Below are positions 13,440 through 25,709 of a DNA stretch of 64,000 nucleotides, piece by piece (the stretch's first letter is position 1; each line of letters begins with the position of its first letter). The stretch comes from Chlorokybus atmophyticus (Eukaryota > Streptophyta > Chlorokybophyceae > Chlorokybales > Chlorokybaceae). Location of the stretch: assembly GCA_009103225.1 (NCBI GenBank), contig RHPI01003599.1, positions 202,411 to 266,410 of the forward strand. The letters run 5' to 3'. The translations under genes were made by a program, and so were the position numbers. The notes below the pieces were generated by a model. The model had not been told where the DNA came from, did not search any database, and worked only from the letters and a program-made list of their open reading frames with translations.

Positions 13440-13700
13440 TCATTCTCTCATTCGAAGAGAGTGAGAAAGAGAGAGAGAGAGACTAAGAGAGTACATTACA
13501 TAATAATTCTCATTCTGCAAGTCTGAACAGTCGCCACACGCTTCGCTGTGCACACAAAAGAAGGACCCAGCGTCAGCGTCGCATACCTCAAGGCAGTTGC
13601 CTTTGGTGCTGCCTGGTACCGAACTACACTGGCAGCCACCCACCAGCGGCAGCGCCGCCGCAGACGACCGCGACGACAACAACGCTGGCGGCGACGACAT
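13440..13700 (-). CDS. Candidate small Cys-rich protein
   Basis: A frame of 86 residues from ATG 13700. It has a Ser/Ala/Leu-rich start (MSSPPALLSSRSSAAALPL) that could be a weak secretion signal, then a Cys-rich block with GCQCSS, NCLEVCD, FFCVHSEACGDC. A TATA-like GTATAAGAGA on the same strand lies at 13727-13736, about 27-36 bases upstream of the ATG. The last 18 residues are read from a CT-type repeat (13455-13483), so the true C-terminus is probably different or spliced. No family recognised. It lies upstream of the glycosidase gene on the same strand. Confidence 0.33.
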   Translation of the reverse strand: MSSPPALLSSRSSAAALPLVGGCQCSSVPGSTKGNCLEVCDADAGSFFCVHSEACGDCSDLQNENYYVMYSLSLSLSLSHSLRMRE

Positions 13701-15886
13701 GCTTCGGCGCACGTCTCCTGACCCTCTCTTATACCCGCTCCCAAAACTTATCTCCCTTGCTAAGTGCGTCTTACGTGCGAAAGTCACATTCATCTACGAA
13801 CATGACTTCATCAACCCACAGCCACAGTGCCCGTAGCTATTGCAGAGTGTCTGATGCCAAGCTGGCAGAGTGGGAGCAATAAACTCATGGTCAAGAGGAA
13901 AGTTCTTTGTTCGGCGTATCATCAAACGCTTGGGGAAGTCACTGGATCCCAGGATTGCGATGTTTGACCCTTCGAACGGAAGTTTGACCGTGGACAGATG
14001 CCGAACGGCCGTTTCCCTGCAAACGCCTCCCGTCAATGATTTTGCGTCTTGTTTGAGGATTTAGTGAGGAGGCCGCCGCTTTTGAAACGGTCAGCGCGAG
14101 ACATAAGCGGTCGGTTTCCCCGCCTGGAGGTCACCAAAGGGGTGTTTGTGGCCGGAACAACATCCATGGGCCCACCGGTGTCCGCTGGTAACGGACGACC
14201 GCCGTTTGCTCTCTAACGGCTGGTAGTGAAACAGCCAAGAAGGAGGTGCGTGCTTGGTGTACGTGCCCGCTTGTAATTGGCTTGGAAGCGACAGCTTTGT
14301 CGTCGTCCGTTGTGGTTTGACTGCAGGCTTCAAAGCGGCACGGAGAGGTACGAAGGTCTACAGTACGTGCCTGTTGGCTGACTGGAACCGATGCAAATAG
14401 GCCATAGGGACAAGACAGCTTCTTAGCGCGGTGCAACATTTCCCACTGGCACTTGGTGCACTAAGCCAGGTGCAACTGGCAAAACCTGGGCAAACCTGCA
14501 ACAGCATTGCACATAGCATAATGCCCACAACTTGTGGCCACATGTAGCCATTCAAGATTTGTTGTAGCCATGCGCACACATTTGCCTCCATGCTGGCAAC
14601 CATGGCATGCGCTATGGGCCTGAAATTGTCTCTTTACGCATGCTCGTATGTGAATGTTGAATGTTCACGAACAGTGTTACGTATGTGTTGGAAAAAAACA
14701 TGCTTAAAATGTACTTAAATACGTGAGTTACCGTAGCTAAAAGCTAATCTTTTGCACATCAATTATGTTTAACATCAATGTGCATGTACTACTATTACGT
14801 ACTGCAGCTTTATGAGTTGTGCACATCACATCATGCTTCTGTTGATACGATCTAGAGTCTACACACAATAAGCATACGCTACAGCATGCATGTATCCATG
14901 CAAGTTTACCTCGCAGCAATCATAAGTGTATTAAATATGTGAATATGCGACACACGCCTCATGTTAAAGCATGTGGCTTCGACAATTGCGGCAACTTTTA
15001 TTAATGACTGACTATGCTACAAAGTGCATGCTCAACTGATGTTTTTGTATGCACACCCGATGCTCATAATGTATACAAATGGAGATGCGATGTGCTTGAG
15101 TTTTTCAACTTAACATAGGCAATTTACGCCCCAAATGCATAATGCATCATTGTCAGCGGCATATTGCACGCCAATGCATAATGCGTTGCACAGATTACAA
15201 TGCGTGCATTATGCATTTAGTACAATACACATGTGTCATGTCAAAATCCGGCATTGCACGAGTACCACAAGTTGTCACATAAACAAAATATATATACAAT
15301 GGATAACATATTAATGCAATGATACTTACAAGTATTTGCTTGCGAGTGGCAGTAAATTGTACATGTGTTTCCTTGCATACATTCAGTTCATGGTAATCAC
15401 CATTAAGGCTTGCTAGGTTGGTTAGGTGTGTGGTTGGGTGTGCTTTGGAGGAGATATCTCTTGCATCAGCAATACTTGGTCAGCCTATACAATGTGCTGC
15501 TTGAAGGAGGACAGTCTGTACAACAGACTTGTGTCGGTAGTACGTATTCACAACACCATTCCCTCTGTAAATCGGCTTGCTGCACAGCATGACAGGATTG
15601 ATGCCATTGCCAAGCCGAGTTTGCCTAGACGTCTGGACCTTCTTGATCTGGTGTTTCCTACATTTCGTACTACGTAGACACTGCCGAGCTTATCTTGTAC
15701 ACAAGCACTGAAATGCACAGCATGCAGGTTGCATGCTGCTTGTTGCTGCGGCGTCGGCGGCGGGCAACTGGCGTGGGTTGCTGGAGCGATGGCATGAGGC
15801 TTTTGATAGGTGAGGGGTGATGTTGCCAGTTTTAGTAGAATGCCTCGATCAACAGCTGTGAAGGCGTGGGAGGGGCAACGTCCCTC
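13701..15886. other. Long intergenic stretch, no gene supported
   Basis: 13860-14340 is GC-balanced with many CGTTT/AAACG words but no supported exon. 14600-15400 is AT-rich with repeated TGCATAATGCA-type words. A possible exon on plus at 15484-15677 (open, without domain) cannot be joined to anything with confidence. Confidence 0.4.
15132..15218. repeat. Inverted repeat with TGCATAATGCA words
   Basis: aaatgcataatgca (15132-15145) and tgcattatgcattt (15205-15218) are exact inverse complements. A third related copy lies between them at 15172-15185. The stretch could fold, or mark a small decayed element. Confidence 0.6.
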
Positions 15887-18737
15887 ATGCAAGCGCTTCT
15901 ACTGAGCCTTGCTTCCGCCTCCTCCTCCTCGTCTCCGAGACGTGGCTTGTCCTTCTTCTGCTCATTTCCGGAAGCGGCGCTTGTTCTGCGTCTCTGTCAC
16001 TGTCGGCGCCCGAGAAGGTATGCAAGGGAGAGCTTGTGTACAAACAGATACTGGGTTGTTGTGCACATGGATGTTGTGTCTGTTACTTTCCGTACTGCAC
16101 GTAGCCACGTGCAACACGGATTGACTATGTGCACGCAACGAAGTTGGACTTGTTTGCCTTGCTAATCACTCTTTCAGCAATGCCTAGTTCTCTGCTTCAG
16201 CTTTCAATTGGCATTGATGACACGTTGCTACCTTGCGTGTCTAGTCGACCATGCTGTTGCCCAAAAAGCTCATAGTAGTATGAGTAATAGTAGTAGTAGC
16301 ACGTAGTTTTACACTTGACACAAGCTTGTTGCACGACTGCAGTGGTTTGTTAGCCAAACTGCTGGCAGTGGTAACCCTCCCTACTGCATGTCACCAGCTT
16401 CGCACAGATTACTCTTTCTTTCCACAACAGCAGTAAGCCATGGGTTAGAGGGCGTCCCTGTAGTTGGTGAAGTCAGTGAATTGCAAGAGCGAAAGGACAG
16501 GTACGGCCACTGTGTCGAGCTGTTCAACCAACCGAACGCCTTGCCTGGAAAGAGATTTGACCTGGCAGCTTGCTTGCTTGTGTGCATGTTGTTATAGGAA
16601 CGCACACGAGCCTAGGAACGTGCATGTATTTGCACGCACACTTGCATGCGCATACACACACACGCATATATGTGTGTACAATGCTGCATACACGGGCGCA
16701 TATGCGAATACACACTCAAACATAGGCATGCACATGTACACAAATGTGCATGATACGACATGCTGATGGGGGCAGGGGATGTGCACAAGCGGCAGTGGCA
16801 GAGGGTGTTTGTGAAGCTGGCGGAGTTTGACACAGCCGCCGCCCACGGCAATGTGCCCATGCACGCCAACAACCCCGAGCCTGGCAAGTGGGTCGTCAAG
16901 TAGTATTACCTTTTTCGAAGTGACAATGTGATGCCTCCTTGTTGATGTTGTTGTTGCGACACTCGCTGTTCAAAGCTGCTCAGCTGCCTAAACTGTTGCA
17001 ATCACCCCATACACCTTGCTACTACTTTCAATCTACTGGCTTGTCTTAAACTGGTCAGCTATGGATGACGGGTGAGAAGGCTAGTAGGCCTGCAGTTCCA
17101 GCTTTGCTGAGTGCGCGCAAGCATGCGTGTGTGCTCTCTTGTCATGGACGTTGCAACGAGTATACTTTGGTGGGTACGCTCCTTGATGTAAGTATATAGC
17201 TGGCGTGAGGTTTGTATGGATGTATGGATATGTGTTACATAGGCGGATGTGCGCGTAAGCGCGCTTGCATGCACATGCGTGAGCGTGGGCGCGGGCATGT
17301 GTCAGTGGGCACGATGTTGATGTATTGGCAGGATGAGCAGTGGGAGAGGCTGGCGGCGTACAAGGAGCAGTACAGAGACTGCGACGTGGCACAGGAGCGG
17401 CAACACAACAAGGCCCCTCACGGCGCTTGCAACGTGGGTACATGCTGTAGAAGACCTTGTTTCCCTCATATAATCAAGTGCAGATGTGATTGGAACTTCT
17501 GCGTTTTCAGTTTGAGAGCATGAGGAGGGCGTACATGTCGTCGATGACAGTGGCTCAATGAGTCCTGCGTATGACATATGTACAGCTCAATCAGCTCTAT
17601 CCTGTCTGGCAGCCGCGGGATCGAACTTGGAACGAAAGGTGTGTATATGCGCGTGTGCAGTTGCTAGTGCGTGTGTTGATGTGGTTCGTTCTCACTCCTT
17701 TGTGTCCAAACCACAGTACACTCTGCATGGTTACTATTGTACGCGGTGCTGCATGAGAGGAAGCATGCTGTTGGACACCTCCGCGAGCCGCCCCCGCCCA
17801 GTTTGAACCAGTGGGTGTACACTCAGCGGCAGGTATACAAAACCAACAAAGCAGCGAGTGAGTGTTACTCGTTGTGCTGTCGTGCCATTTACATGCGGTT
17901 GTCCTAAGTTTTGGATACCATCATGCCTACGGACAAGTGGCACCGGCTGAATCCGATCGGGTTTGTGTGGGATGTGAAGGAGGTTATATGGCAGAAACAG
18001 TGCCGGTTCTTGCACGAATTCGTTCGGACTAAGGGATTCTTACAGGTGTTCATTGCTCCAAGGTTTGTTGTTTGTGCACATGCGCGTGTGTGCGCGCAAT
18101 GTGTGCGCATGACTTGTTGGTAAAGAACTTGCTCATGCATGGATCTTGCGGCCAACCGTAAACTCTGGAGGTTCTCGAAAGGTGCATAGGCAAACGTGGG
18201 CTGCCCGCACCATCGGCCGCACTCATACGGGTTTCTGGCATGGCCGAAACCCCACACCCAAACAGTTGTGAGCAGCAGCAGCACTCTCCCATGTGCCGGA
18301 AGGTTGACGGCACGTTGGACACCAGGTGCGCTACACTTGCTGTCGTGGGGTTGCAAGAACCAAGCATACATAACGGTTCTGTGACTTTGGCTTGTGGTGT
18401 GGGTCAATCACTCCTCCTCGCGCTATGTTGCAGCTTGGCCACCGTCAGTGATGTACTCGATGCTTTTGGCAAGGTAAGGCTTGCTTCCAGGGATGTGTTG
18501 CATATACATGCGTTACGTGCATGTGCAAATGTTCGTGCATGTGCAATCTCATTATAACGTCACTCTCACACGTGTATGCAAAGTTCGGGCGCAGCGCAAA
18601 GTAGCTCTGTTGGGACAGCTGAAAGCCCGAGTGCGCGAAGCGCTTGCGTTGTTTGTGGGCTTCTGATTACGCTGCTCTCCTTTGGACTCTACAGGAGGTT
18701 CTAGCCTTGGTACTGCAACCGCCAATGTTGACGTAAG
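15887..18737 (+). CDS. Gene with helicase-associated (HA)-type repeats; exon model incomplete
   Basis: Pieces of repeats of the HA type (Trp ... Leu ... Tyr, Gly-x-x-x-Val-Pro, Leu-Gly-x-Trp-Val-x-x-Gln-Arg, Leu-x-x-hGF-x-Trp) are spread over short exons. 16776-16899 reads RQWQRVFVKLAEFDTAAAHG and ends KWVVK. 17332-17433 reads DEQWERLAAYKEQYRDCDVA. 17586-17638 reads LNQLYPVWQPRDRTW. A piece ending at 17857 has SLNQWVYTQRQVYKTNK and joins in phase to 17909-18062, which reads DKWHRLNPIGFVWD and VIWQKQCRFLHEFVRTKG. An upstream exon, 15887-16017, starts MQALLLSLASASSSSSPRRG and could be an organelle leader. Late open pieces at 18560-18654 and 18699-18737 may be the 3' end. Not every junction keeps phase with GT-AG, so small exons are missing or the gene is decayed. 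HA repeats are thought to bind nucleic acid; the function here is unknown. Confidence 0.45.
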
Positions 18738-19374
18738 CGGTGTTGCTTGATGAAGCTGGTGTCCCTTCAATTTGCATTCATGATGAGCTCACAATGTGTG
18801 CCCGATGCAAGAATTCGTGCATTGCACGCATGACGTGTTGCAAGCTGCTCATGACGCAGAACACAACACGGTTTGATGCAAGGTGAGTCGCTCAAAGCGT
18901 TGTCAAGCCACACATGCGAGACAGCATTCTGATCTGCCAAACGTGTATGAGACAGCTGCACAGAGACAATGTGATACTCTCGCTTGCGGTTGTGCTCATG
19001 AAAGCACTCGTGCTGACACATTTCGTGTCATGCTTCCGGGCATGTATAAGAGCATGATACCGTGTGTTGAGCACATGAGCACACAACATAGTGCAGTGCA
19101 ACAAGAGCAGCACAAGCAACACGGGATGTTTCAAGTGCTAACTTCAATGCATAAGGAATGCACACGCGTTCACCTCCAGCCATTGTGACTGTTGATGTCA
19201 TTGTAACAAGGATAGTAGTCATACAAGATTACAAACTACAACTACACGGGGAGTTGCAAACATGAGAGTTACTCATGACCCCAAATCGTGTGCTAAGCCA
19301 GACAACAAATTGTTGTCAACAGCCCTACATAGAGTCCAAACATCAGTGCTACTCTTGACCCCCACATTCTGTTC
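18738..19374. other. Intergenic, convergent 3' ends
   Basis: No coding frame supported. tgtaa-type poly(A) signals of the green algal kind occur on plus near 19202 (attgtaac) and on minus near 19233 (gattaca read in reverse). Confidence 0.4.
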
Positions 19375-21882
19375 CTAGCTACACACCAGTCCTGCACAGG
19401 CCTCTTCCTGGAACTTGCCTTTGTGTGCGCGTACGCTTGGCGCAGCTACCGGTCTGCCTGAAAGAGCTCTAGGCGCTACTAGCTGCAACGAGCAACCAAT
19501 GCCAGCACAACCCACTCCGTACGACTGATGTGTGCATGTGCGCGAGCAGCAACTCCACATCCTGCCTCGTCTCGGATAGTCTGGACCCAACTTGGACCAG
19601 CAGTCCTCAGCGTTGAGGGAGAGTCTCTCCAGCCGGGCAAAATGGCTGCGCTGTGCTGCTAGGAACGCCAACGAGTGAGATTGCATGCCTGCAGCAACGC
19701 ATCAGTTGCATCGTATGTCAGCAAACGGGCTGTGCAGTCCCTCAGCCCAGCATACATCATACATTCGTGCAAATTGAAACGCTAACAAGTTTTACCTGTC
19801 GCTCTACTGAACATGGATGGAGGATTCGGGCGAAATTGACAGATGCGAAATTCAACGTTGTTCACCCTCCGCGGAGTTTTCTTCGCCATCAGCGACCGCA
19901 GTAGGACGATGCCTACCGGCTGGAGCTGTGGTGCACCGCAAGCCTCAAGGATGTACTGAACGGTGTTCAGACTCGTCCGCAATTGCAGGACCGCTTGGTC
20001 TTTGCCTACAGGATAACAACCGTTGGTCATGCGGCGCATGAAAGCGCAAAACAGTCACATACCTACGTAGCTGGACTTGGCTTCCCCGATAGCCAGCCAA
20101 TGCTTGTCGCCGGGACCAACAAGAACGCCTCCAGCTGCGTTGATCTCAAGCTGCCCCGAAACATTTGGGTTCAGCTGCTCTGCCTGTGCAACTACCCACA
20201 TAACTGCGCTGAGGGCAGCACCAGCCGGATCTGCAACCTCTGGAGACAATACACAATATGAAAGTTTGACAATGAGGACGGGCAAAGCTGCGGGCAAAGC
20301 ACACATGATTGCATGGCTTACTCTTTTCACCCTTAACACGTGTGTAAACAAAACGCTCCAAGGTCCTCCTCATGCCGCCAATCAGGTACGGACCAATGAG
20401 GTCTTGCAGCTCAAGTGCTGTGCTTTTGACCTCCTCGAGGCCTTGCGAGTCCAGCATGTCTTGAAGCTGCTGGTGGACGTCATCAACATACGAAAGATCT
20501 GGCAGCTCATAACGCGCGTGCTGCTGGCTCAGCTTGGGGTCTTCACTTGTATTCTTTGCAATGGATAGCCCGCGGCGTTTCTATCCATTGCAGTGGATAT
20601 GGCAAAGAATACAAGTGAAGACCCCAAGCTGAGCCAGCAGCACGCGCGTTATGAGCTGCCAGATCTTTCGTATGTTGATGACGTCCACCAGCAGCTTCAA
20701 GACATGCTGGACTCGCAAGGCCTCGAGGAGGTCAAAAGCACAGCACTTGAGCTGCAAGACCTCATTGGTCCGTACCTGATTGGCGGCATGAGGAGGACCT
20801 TGGAGCGTTTTGTTTNCGAAGCTGCAAAGCTGCAAAGCTGCAAAGCTTTTACGGATAGCATCCTGAGGATGAGTTGCAAGAATCAATAAGTCATGCATCA
20901 TGATAGTTCATGAAGCTGCATGCAGTCATAATAACAACTACCGACTCAATCAGCCTCGTCACCAAAGAGTCCTTATCCATTGCAAAAGGTCCAGTATAGT
21001 GCTCGCGGACAGAATCAATGTCATGGAACTGCTTGCCCGCAGTAAACTTTGAGCGATCTTCTTCGAGACACTGCGCCTTCGTGTGGTCTTCAACTTCAGC
21101 AACAAAGAAAGGTACCAGAGCTGCTTCAGCCATGATGGCACTGCTGGTGACCAACGCAGATTGTTGGTTCTCAAGATCGGTGACACGCTGCTCAATGCCG
21201 GTGAGACGCTTGTCAATGCCGGTGAGCTTTCCGTCGAGATTCTGCCGAAAACTCATAAACTGCCAGGTCAAACACAATTGGTAAGAAGCCTGTGCACACA
21301 CAATAGCTTTCAACACATAGGCATGATTACATATCATAGGAACACGCTTGAAGATAAAGAATGCAGCTCACTACTGACTTCCCCATAGTTGTGAGTTGCA
21401 GAGTTGAATGTCTCACTCGTGTTCAGTTCCACTTACCCATGCGGGCTCCTGACTGTCTGCGTCATCCTCATTGCCTTTGCCAATGGCGCAGCATGGTGCA
21501 GGCACGGAATGAGTTCTGTGGGACAGCGTCAGTGGTGTTTTGTGCGCAGGGCTCCTGTTGTTTCTGCGGTAGCCCAAGTGATTGCCGCCTTGCTTGCAGT
21601 GAGATGCCTGAACTGCATGCATGTGCCTGCTGCTAGAAGCCGTGGCCAGCACAGCCTTTGGCATGCCGGCAGCCTGTAATGCAAGATGTACACGATTAGG
21701 GTCGCACATATCACTCGTATCGCAACAGCAGAATGAGTAGCAGGTGAAAGGGACAGTTGGAGAGAGGCATGCTTCGGTGCGAAACGCAACCACGCGCTAG
21801 CATGCACCAATGCAAGCGGACTCTGTTTGTAGCTGCAACACGCAGCAGGCTGCGTAGAGAGGGCTTGGACAGAGAGACTCAT
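19375..21882 (-). CDS. Coiled-coil protein with possible PD-(D/E)XK nuclease domain, interrupted by an inverted duplication
   Basis: Exons in phase: 21437-21673, 20942-21259, (20817-20874), 20322-about 20560, 20063-20239, 19796-20005, 19375-19688. Exon 20942-21259 has a heptad stretch (DGKLTGIDKRLTGIEQRVTD, then LENQQSA). Exon 20322 on reads YVDDVHQQLQDMLDSQGLEE. The joined pieces 20063-20239 and 19796-20005 give HWLAIGEAKSSYVGKDQAVL, a form (E-x-K followed by a Gln-rich helix) common in PD-(D/E)XK nucleases, with an upstream acidic LEINAAG. No exact family is recognised. The start is unsure: an ATG at 21882 needs a very short intron (about 36-41 bases) to reach 21673, and ATG 21664 is an alternative. 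The duplication at 20346-20815 separates the exon ending at 20817 from the next one. Confidence 0.5.
20346..20815. repeat. Head-to-head inverted duplication ending at a single N
   Basis: 20346-20568 and 20581-20815 are near-perfect inverse complements of about 220 bases with a 12-base spacer (cccgcggcgttt). The right arm has nine extra bases (gtggatatg, 20593-20601). The right arm stops exactly at the N at 20816. Both arms code the same exon of the coiled-coil gene, so one arm is antisense inside its own gene. An assembly fold-back is more likely than biology. Confidence 0.9.
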
Positions 21883-21980
21883 GGTTGCAGCAGCTGAAGC
21901 AGGACTCACTACACGGCCAATGCTTCTTCGCGCCAGACTGAGAGTTGGCTGCTTGCTTGACCAACTCTCACGCAGCAAAT

Positions 21981-22366
21981 ACCAGCATGAGGGAGAAGTG
22001 AAGCTACAGCTGCGGCCTACCCTCCTTGCCTATCCCCATCGCCTGCCCCTCCCGCTCTCTTCCCCGCACATCCACAACAGACACAAGCCCACGCCACCCA
22101 CAATCATCACACTCCTGCGCAAAACAGCTGGCTGCAAACTCTTACGACGCTAAACGTAGCTGTAGCATGCATCAGGCTGCCTAGAGAACACTTACACAAC
22201 AGAGAGACCCATGGTCGCAGCATCATACCAGCATGAGGAAGAGAGATTGCTGAAGCTGCGGCCTGCGCGCCCTGTCTTGTCGCTCTTTTCCCCCGCACGA
22301 CCTCACGACAGACACAAGCCCACGCCACGCACAGACAACACACTCCTGCGCAAATATCCAGCTGCG
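21981..22366. repeat. Diverged direct duplication in the shared promoter region
   Basis: accagcatgagg...gctgcggcct...agacacaagcccacgcca...actcctgcgcaaa is present at about 21981-22130 and again at about 22227-22366. The similarity extends upstream to an ATG context (gactcatggttgcagcag near 21876, gacccatggtcgcagcat near 22204). It lies between the minus-strand coiled-coil gene and the plus-strand HIT-finger gene, so it may have copied a promoter or 5' exon. Confidence 0.75.
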
Positions 22367-22454
22367 CACGCTGACCACGACCACGACCACCACTACCACC
22401 GCAGCCGCCGCCAACGACAAAAACACCAACAAAAACACCGCCGCCTCTCCCTCG

Positions 22455-24567
22455 GTGATTGTGGACTTGGACGGATGTGACAACGTGCCTTGCACTGAAA
22501 GGCAAGGCGTTAGCCCTCTTCTTTCGTCAACTCTTCTGGACGTTGTAAGCTGCCGGGCGGCGGCGGCGGCGGCAGCCAGGAGGCGTAGGACGTGGAGAGG
22601 GGAGGAGGTGGAGGGGGTTGTAAAAGAGCAGCCCCCGCCGCCGCAGGGTGAGGGCGGCGGTGGGGGTGGCACTGTGGTGTGCCGCGTGTGCAAGCGGCAG
22701 TGGGCGAAATACACCTGCCCGCGGTGCCTGGTTCGCTACTGCGCCCTACCTTGCTACAAGAGCCACAGCGCAGGCTGCACTAACGCCTTCCATGGAGACA
22801 ACGCCGCCGCCGCTCTCAAGAACGCCCCGCAGCCAACCCCGGAGAGCAGGCGAGCTCTGGCCCAGGTCTTGAAGCGTGCACAGGCGGCGCAAGGTGGTCT
22901 CTCGGATGATGACCCTGGCCAGGACAGTGACGATGACGGACGAGAAGCCCCAGACGGTAAGTGTCATGGTAGGAAGTTCTTGGCCTCGTCATGGTGACAG
23001 GTTGCGAACTGCGTTTCATGTGCATGCGCCTCCAGCACAGTCATATACCACTACATGAGATTGACGTTTTTATCGCAAGCAAGTACATGCATTCATGCTT
23101 AGGTACTTTGCATGCACCTCAGCGTGTGCGCAACTGGTCATCACTCAAATCAAAGAAAGCGTGCATGTACTCATGCTTGAATGCTTGCAGGCGTGCGTAC
23201 TTTGGCACAAGGAGGTGCATGTCATTGGCACAAAGCGTTGTCACTGGTTAACGATGCAACAGGCACAACGTCGTTGTTGTCTTGTCCAACAATATTGCAC
23301 TGCTTACAACATTACAGCGCACGCAGCAAGATTGCTCCCTGACTTTGAAGTCTACACATTGCAGGTGTGAACCTGTCCATAGAGACTTTGGAGCGTATCT
23401 TGTCACTATCAGGTTAGATTGTATGTGCGGGTGCATCTGCTTATTACGCAGCAGATCTCATTCCTTGCAAGCTGCTGGTATGCTGTCTCAGCTTATTATC
23501 ATAGCTCAATTACTGTGCAGAAGATGGGCAACTTCCAGATGAGATTCCTGAGGGCGTACTGTCCAAAGATGAGCGGGCGCGTTTTGCTGCCTTTGTAGCC
23601 AGTGGTGGCGCACAGTCTCTTGTGCAGCCTTGGGAGCCGTGGTGGCGCCAGTCAGGCGCTGCACACAAACAACTTACTGCTAGTGGCACAGCAGTAGTGC
23701 AAGAACTGTCTCAGCATGACACCAGGCAAGTGTTGAGGTGTTGGTTTGCCAATGTACTTGGGTCAATGTTTGTAGCCGTATCCCCTCCCAACACGCTCAT
23801 GCGTGCGCATGTGCGTGTGGCTTGGTTTGCTGAGTCTGGCCTCGCAGATGCAGTGAGTACTCAATATGCAATTGTCCGCATGCAGGTCCAGTCAGCCTGC
23901 TGCTGGTGGTGAGGGAGATTTGTCTTCTATACCTAGCCCTGATGAAGAGTTAGTGCCGGTCAGCCAGTTGACACGCACACAGCCTTCACCACTCGTAGGA
24001 GTCCACGTCGCAGATGTGCTGTATGCGTACTGCTTCTGCATGCTTCGACACAATGGTGACTGGACAGCTGACCCGGTATCCGCTGCCAGCTGCTTGTTGG
24101 AGATATCAGGCGTGCTAATTGGCTCCTCTGCACCCAGTTCAATGTCCGAAGCTCTCTCAGCATGCATACAGCGTGCACGGTCTTCGGACCCGATGCAAGC
24201 TGGTGGCGCAGCCTTTGTGTTAGCAATAGCACAAGATGTCGTAACTCTGTTGCAGCTCGGGCGACCAGCTGTATTATGTGCACTTGCGGATGCGCGGCGG
24301 ATACTTCTTGCAGTTTCCAGTGTTGTTTTTGAGAAGGATACACCTGAGAGCTCAAGGCGTAGTAAGCAAAGCACCAGTAGTATGCGACGCTGGGAGTTGG
24401 CTGCACGCAAAGTGTATTTCTTCATGTGCTGGGTCAACGAGCAGCCCAAGCTGCCTTTTTCGGCTTTGACAGCGGAAGCTGAACAGGAATGTCAGCACCA
24501 GCAACGCTTTCTGGCAGCCAGTGCACAGCCTTCAGATGTGCGCGTGGTTGATAGCATGTACAGGTAG
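22455..24567 (+). CDS. ZNHIT2-like HIT zinc-finger protein
   Basis: Three exons are clear: frame open from 22455 to 22956, then 23521-23725 and 23886-24567, about 460 codons. The zf-HIT motif lies in exon 1: VCRVCKRQWAKYTCPRCLV, then RYCALPCYKSHSAGC, followed by TNAFHGD. An acidic Ser/Asp patch follows. Exon 2 has QPWEPWWR and exon 3 SPLVGVHVADVLYAYCFC with RHNGDW, all as in ZNHIT2. ZNHIT2 binds the RUVBL1/2 AAA+ helicases and the R2TP machinery and aids assembly of U5 snRNP and other complexes. No ATG lies in the exon-1 frame after 22455, so the true start is in an unseen upstream exon or a spliced leader; 22455 is only the left edge of the open frame used here. Intron 2 has a GC donor (AG/gcaagt at 23726). 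Confidence 0.82.
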
Positions 24568-25601
24568 TTACCACATGTGGTTTTGTGCGCCATTCAGCTG
24601 ACAACTCGTTAGCTTGGCGCAGGTGTAGAGGGTAACATCAGGCATGTTGTCAGAAGGAAGTAGTAGTCAGGGTTGGTCTGCAGCTCAATAGCCATTGATT
24701 GCACCCAAGGCTGCAATTGTTTCTCCGCTAGCTAAGCTTGGTAAGTGGTAAGTGCGCGTAAAAATATGCTGCACCTATGCGCTCTGCTGGTGCGGATGCA
24801 CAACAATTGCGGTGTTAGTGCAGTCGTTCCATACTGCCTGTGTACAAGTTTGTCACATCATTGGGACTGGCGCTGCTGATACCCACAGCGGTGCACATAG
24901 GATGTGCAGGTGCCGTGGACATGTGAGGCTTTCTCGCAACTTGTAATGTGTTGTGGTTGTTGTTCTTGGCATAGCTTTTGCCTTGACACATCTTCCAGCA
25001 GCGCAGGAGAATGTGACCTGGAGAGCATTGCGTGAAGAGCTTGGCTGTTTTGTGGTAGGCTGTACATGCAGATCGTGTTGTTGCGGGATGGGTGGCATGA
25101 AGTATTGCTGCCCGGTTACGTGACTCGCTACTGGTCAGTTGCTGGTGGCTTTTTCTGTTAGGCTTTGCTGCATGTTCTATTGAGCACAAGCGCCTGGGTG
25201 TTGACCTGCTAGCAGCGCGGGCGGCCACGTTGCAGATCGTGTGTGCACGGTGGATGCGCGGCACGTATGCATATTATGGATGCGCAGATTAACCAACAAC
25301 ACGCAATGAGTGCTACTGACCAGTGCACCATGCGTACGTTCGGATGGGACCAGGCATTGCATTGGTATCACATTGTCCATTTGATCAAACCAGACGCAGG
25401 CTGGCGCCCTACCAGCTGCTTTTGGCTTAAGCTTACTGACAGTACACGGGTGTCAATTGCCACACTGGTTTTGTCCAGTCTGGCTAGTGCAAGCCACTAA
25501 GCCGCGACCCTATCACTACCGCCACCACATCGTCCTTGGCACTGCGGCCTTCTCTATCTTGAGCCAAACTGGACTGAACTGTGCGATGACCTCGCCCGTA
25601 C

Positions 25602-25635
<34 letters not shown>

Positions 25636-25709
25636 TCTGACGGCGGCAGAACGCACATGGGACACGCTAGATATATGTACACAACAACGCGGCACTCAGC
25701 GCTAGTCTG
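24568..25709. other. Intergenic, no gene supported
   Basis: A tgtaa at 24942 may be the poly(A) signal of the HIT-finger gene. An open frame at 25243-25500 has no domain. A GCC trinucleotide run lies at 25601-25633. The tRNA gene follows. Confidence 0.4.
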
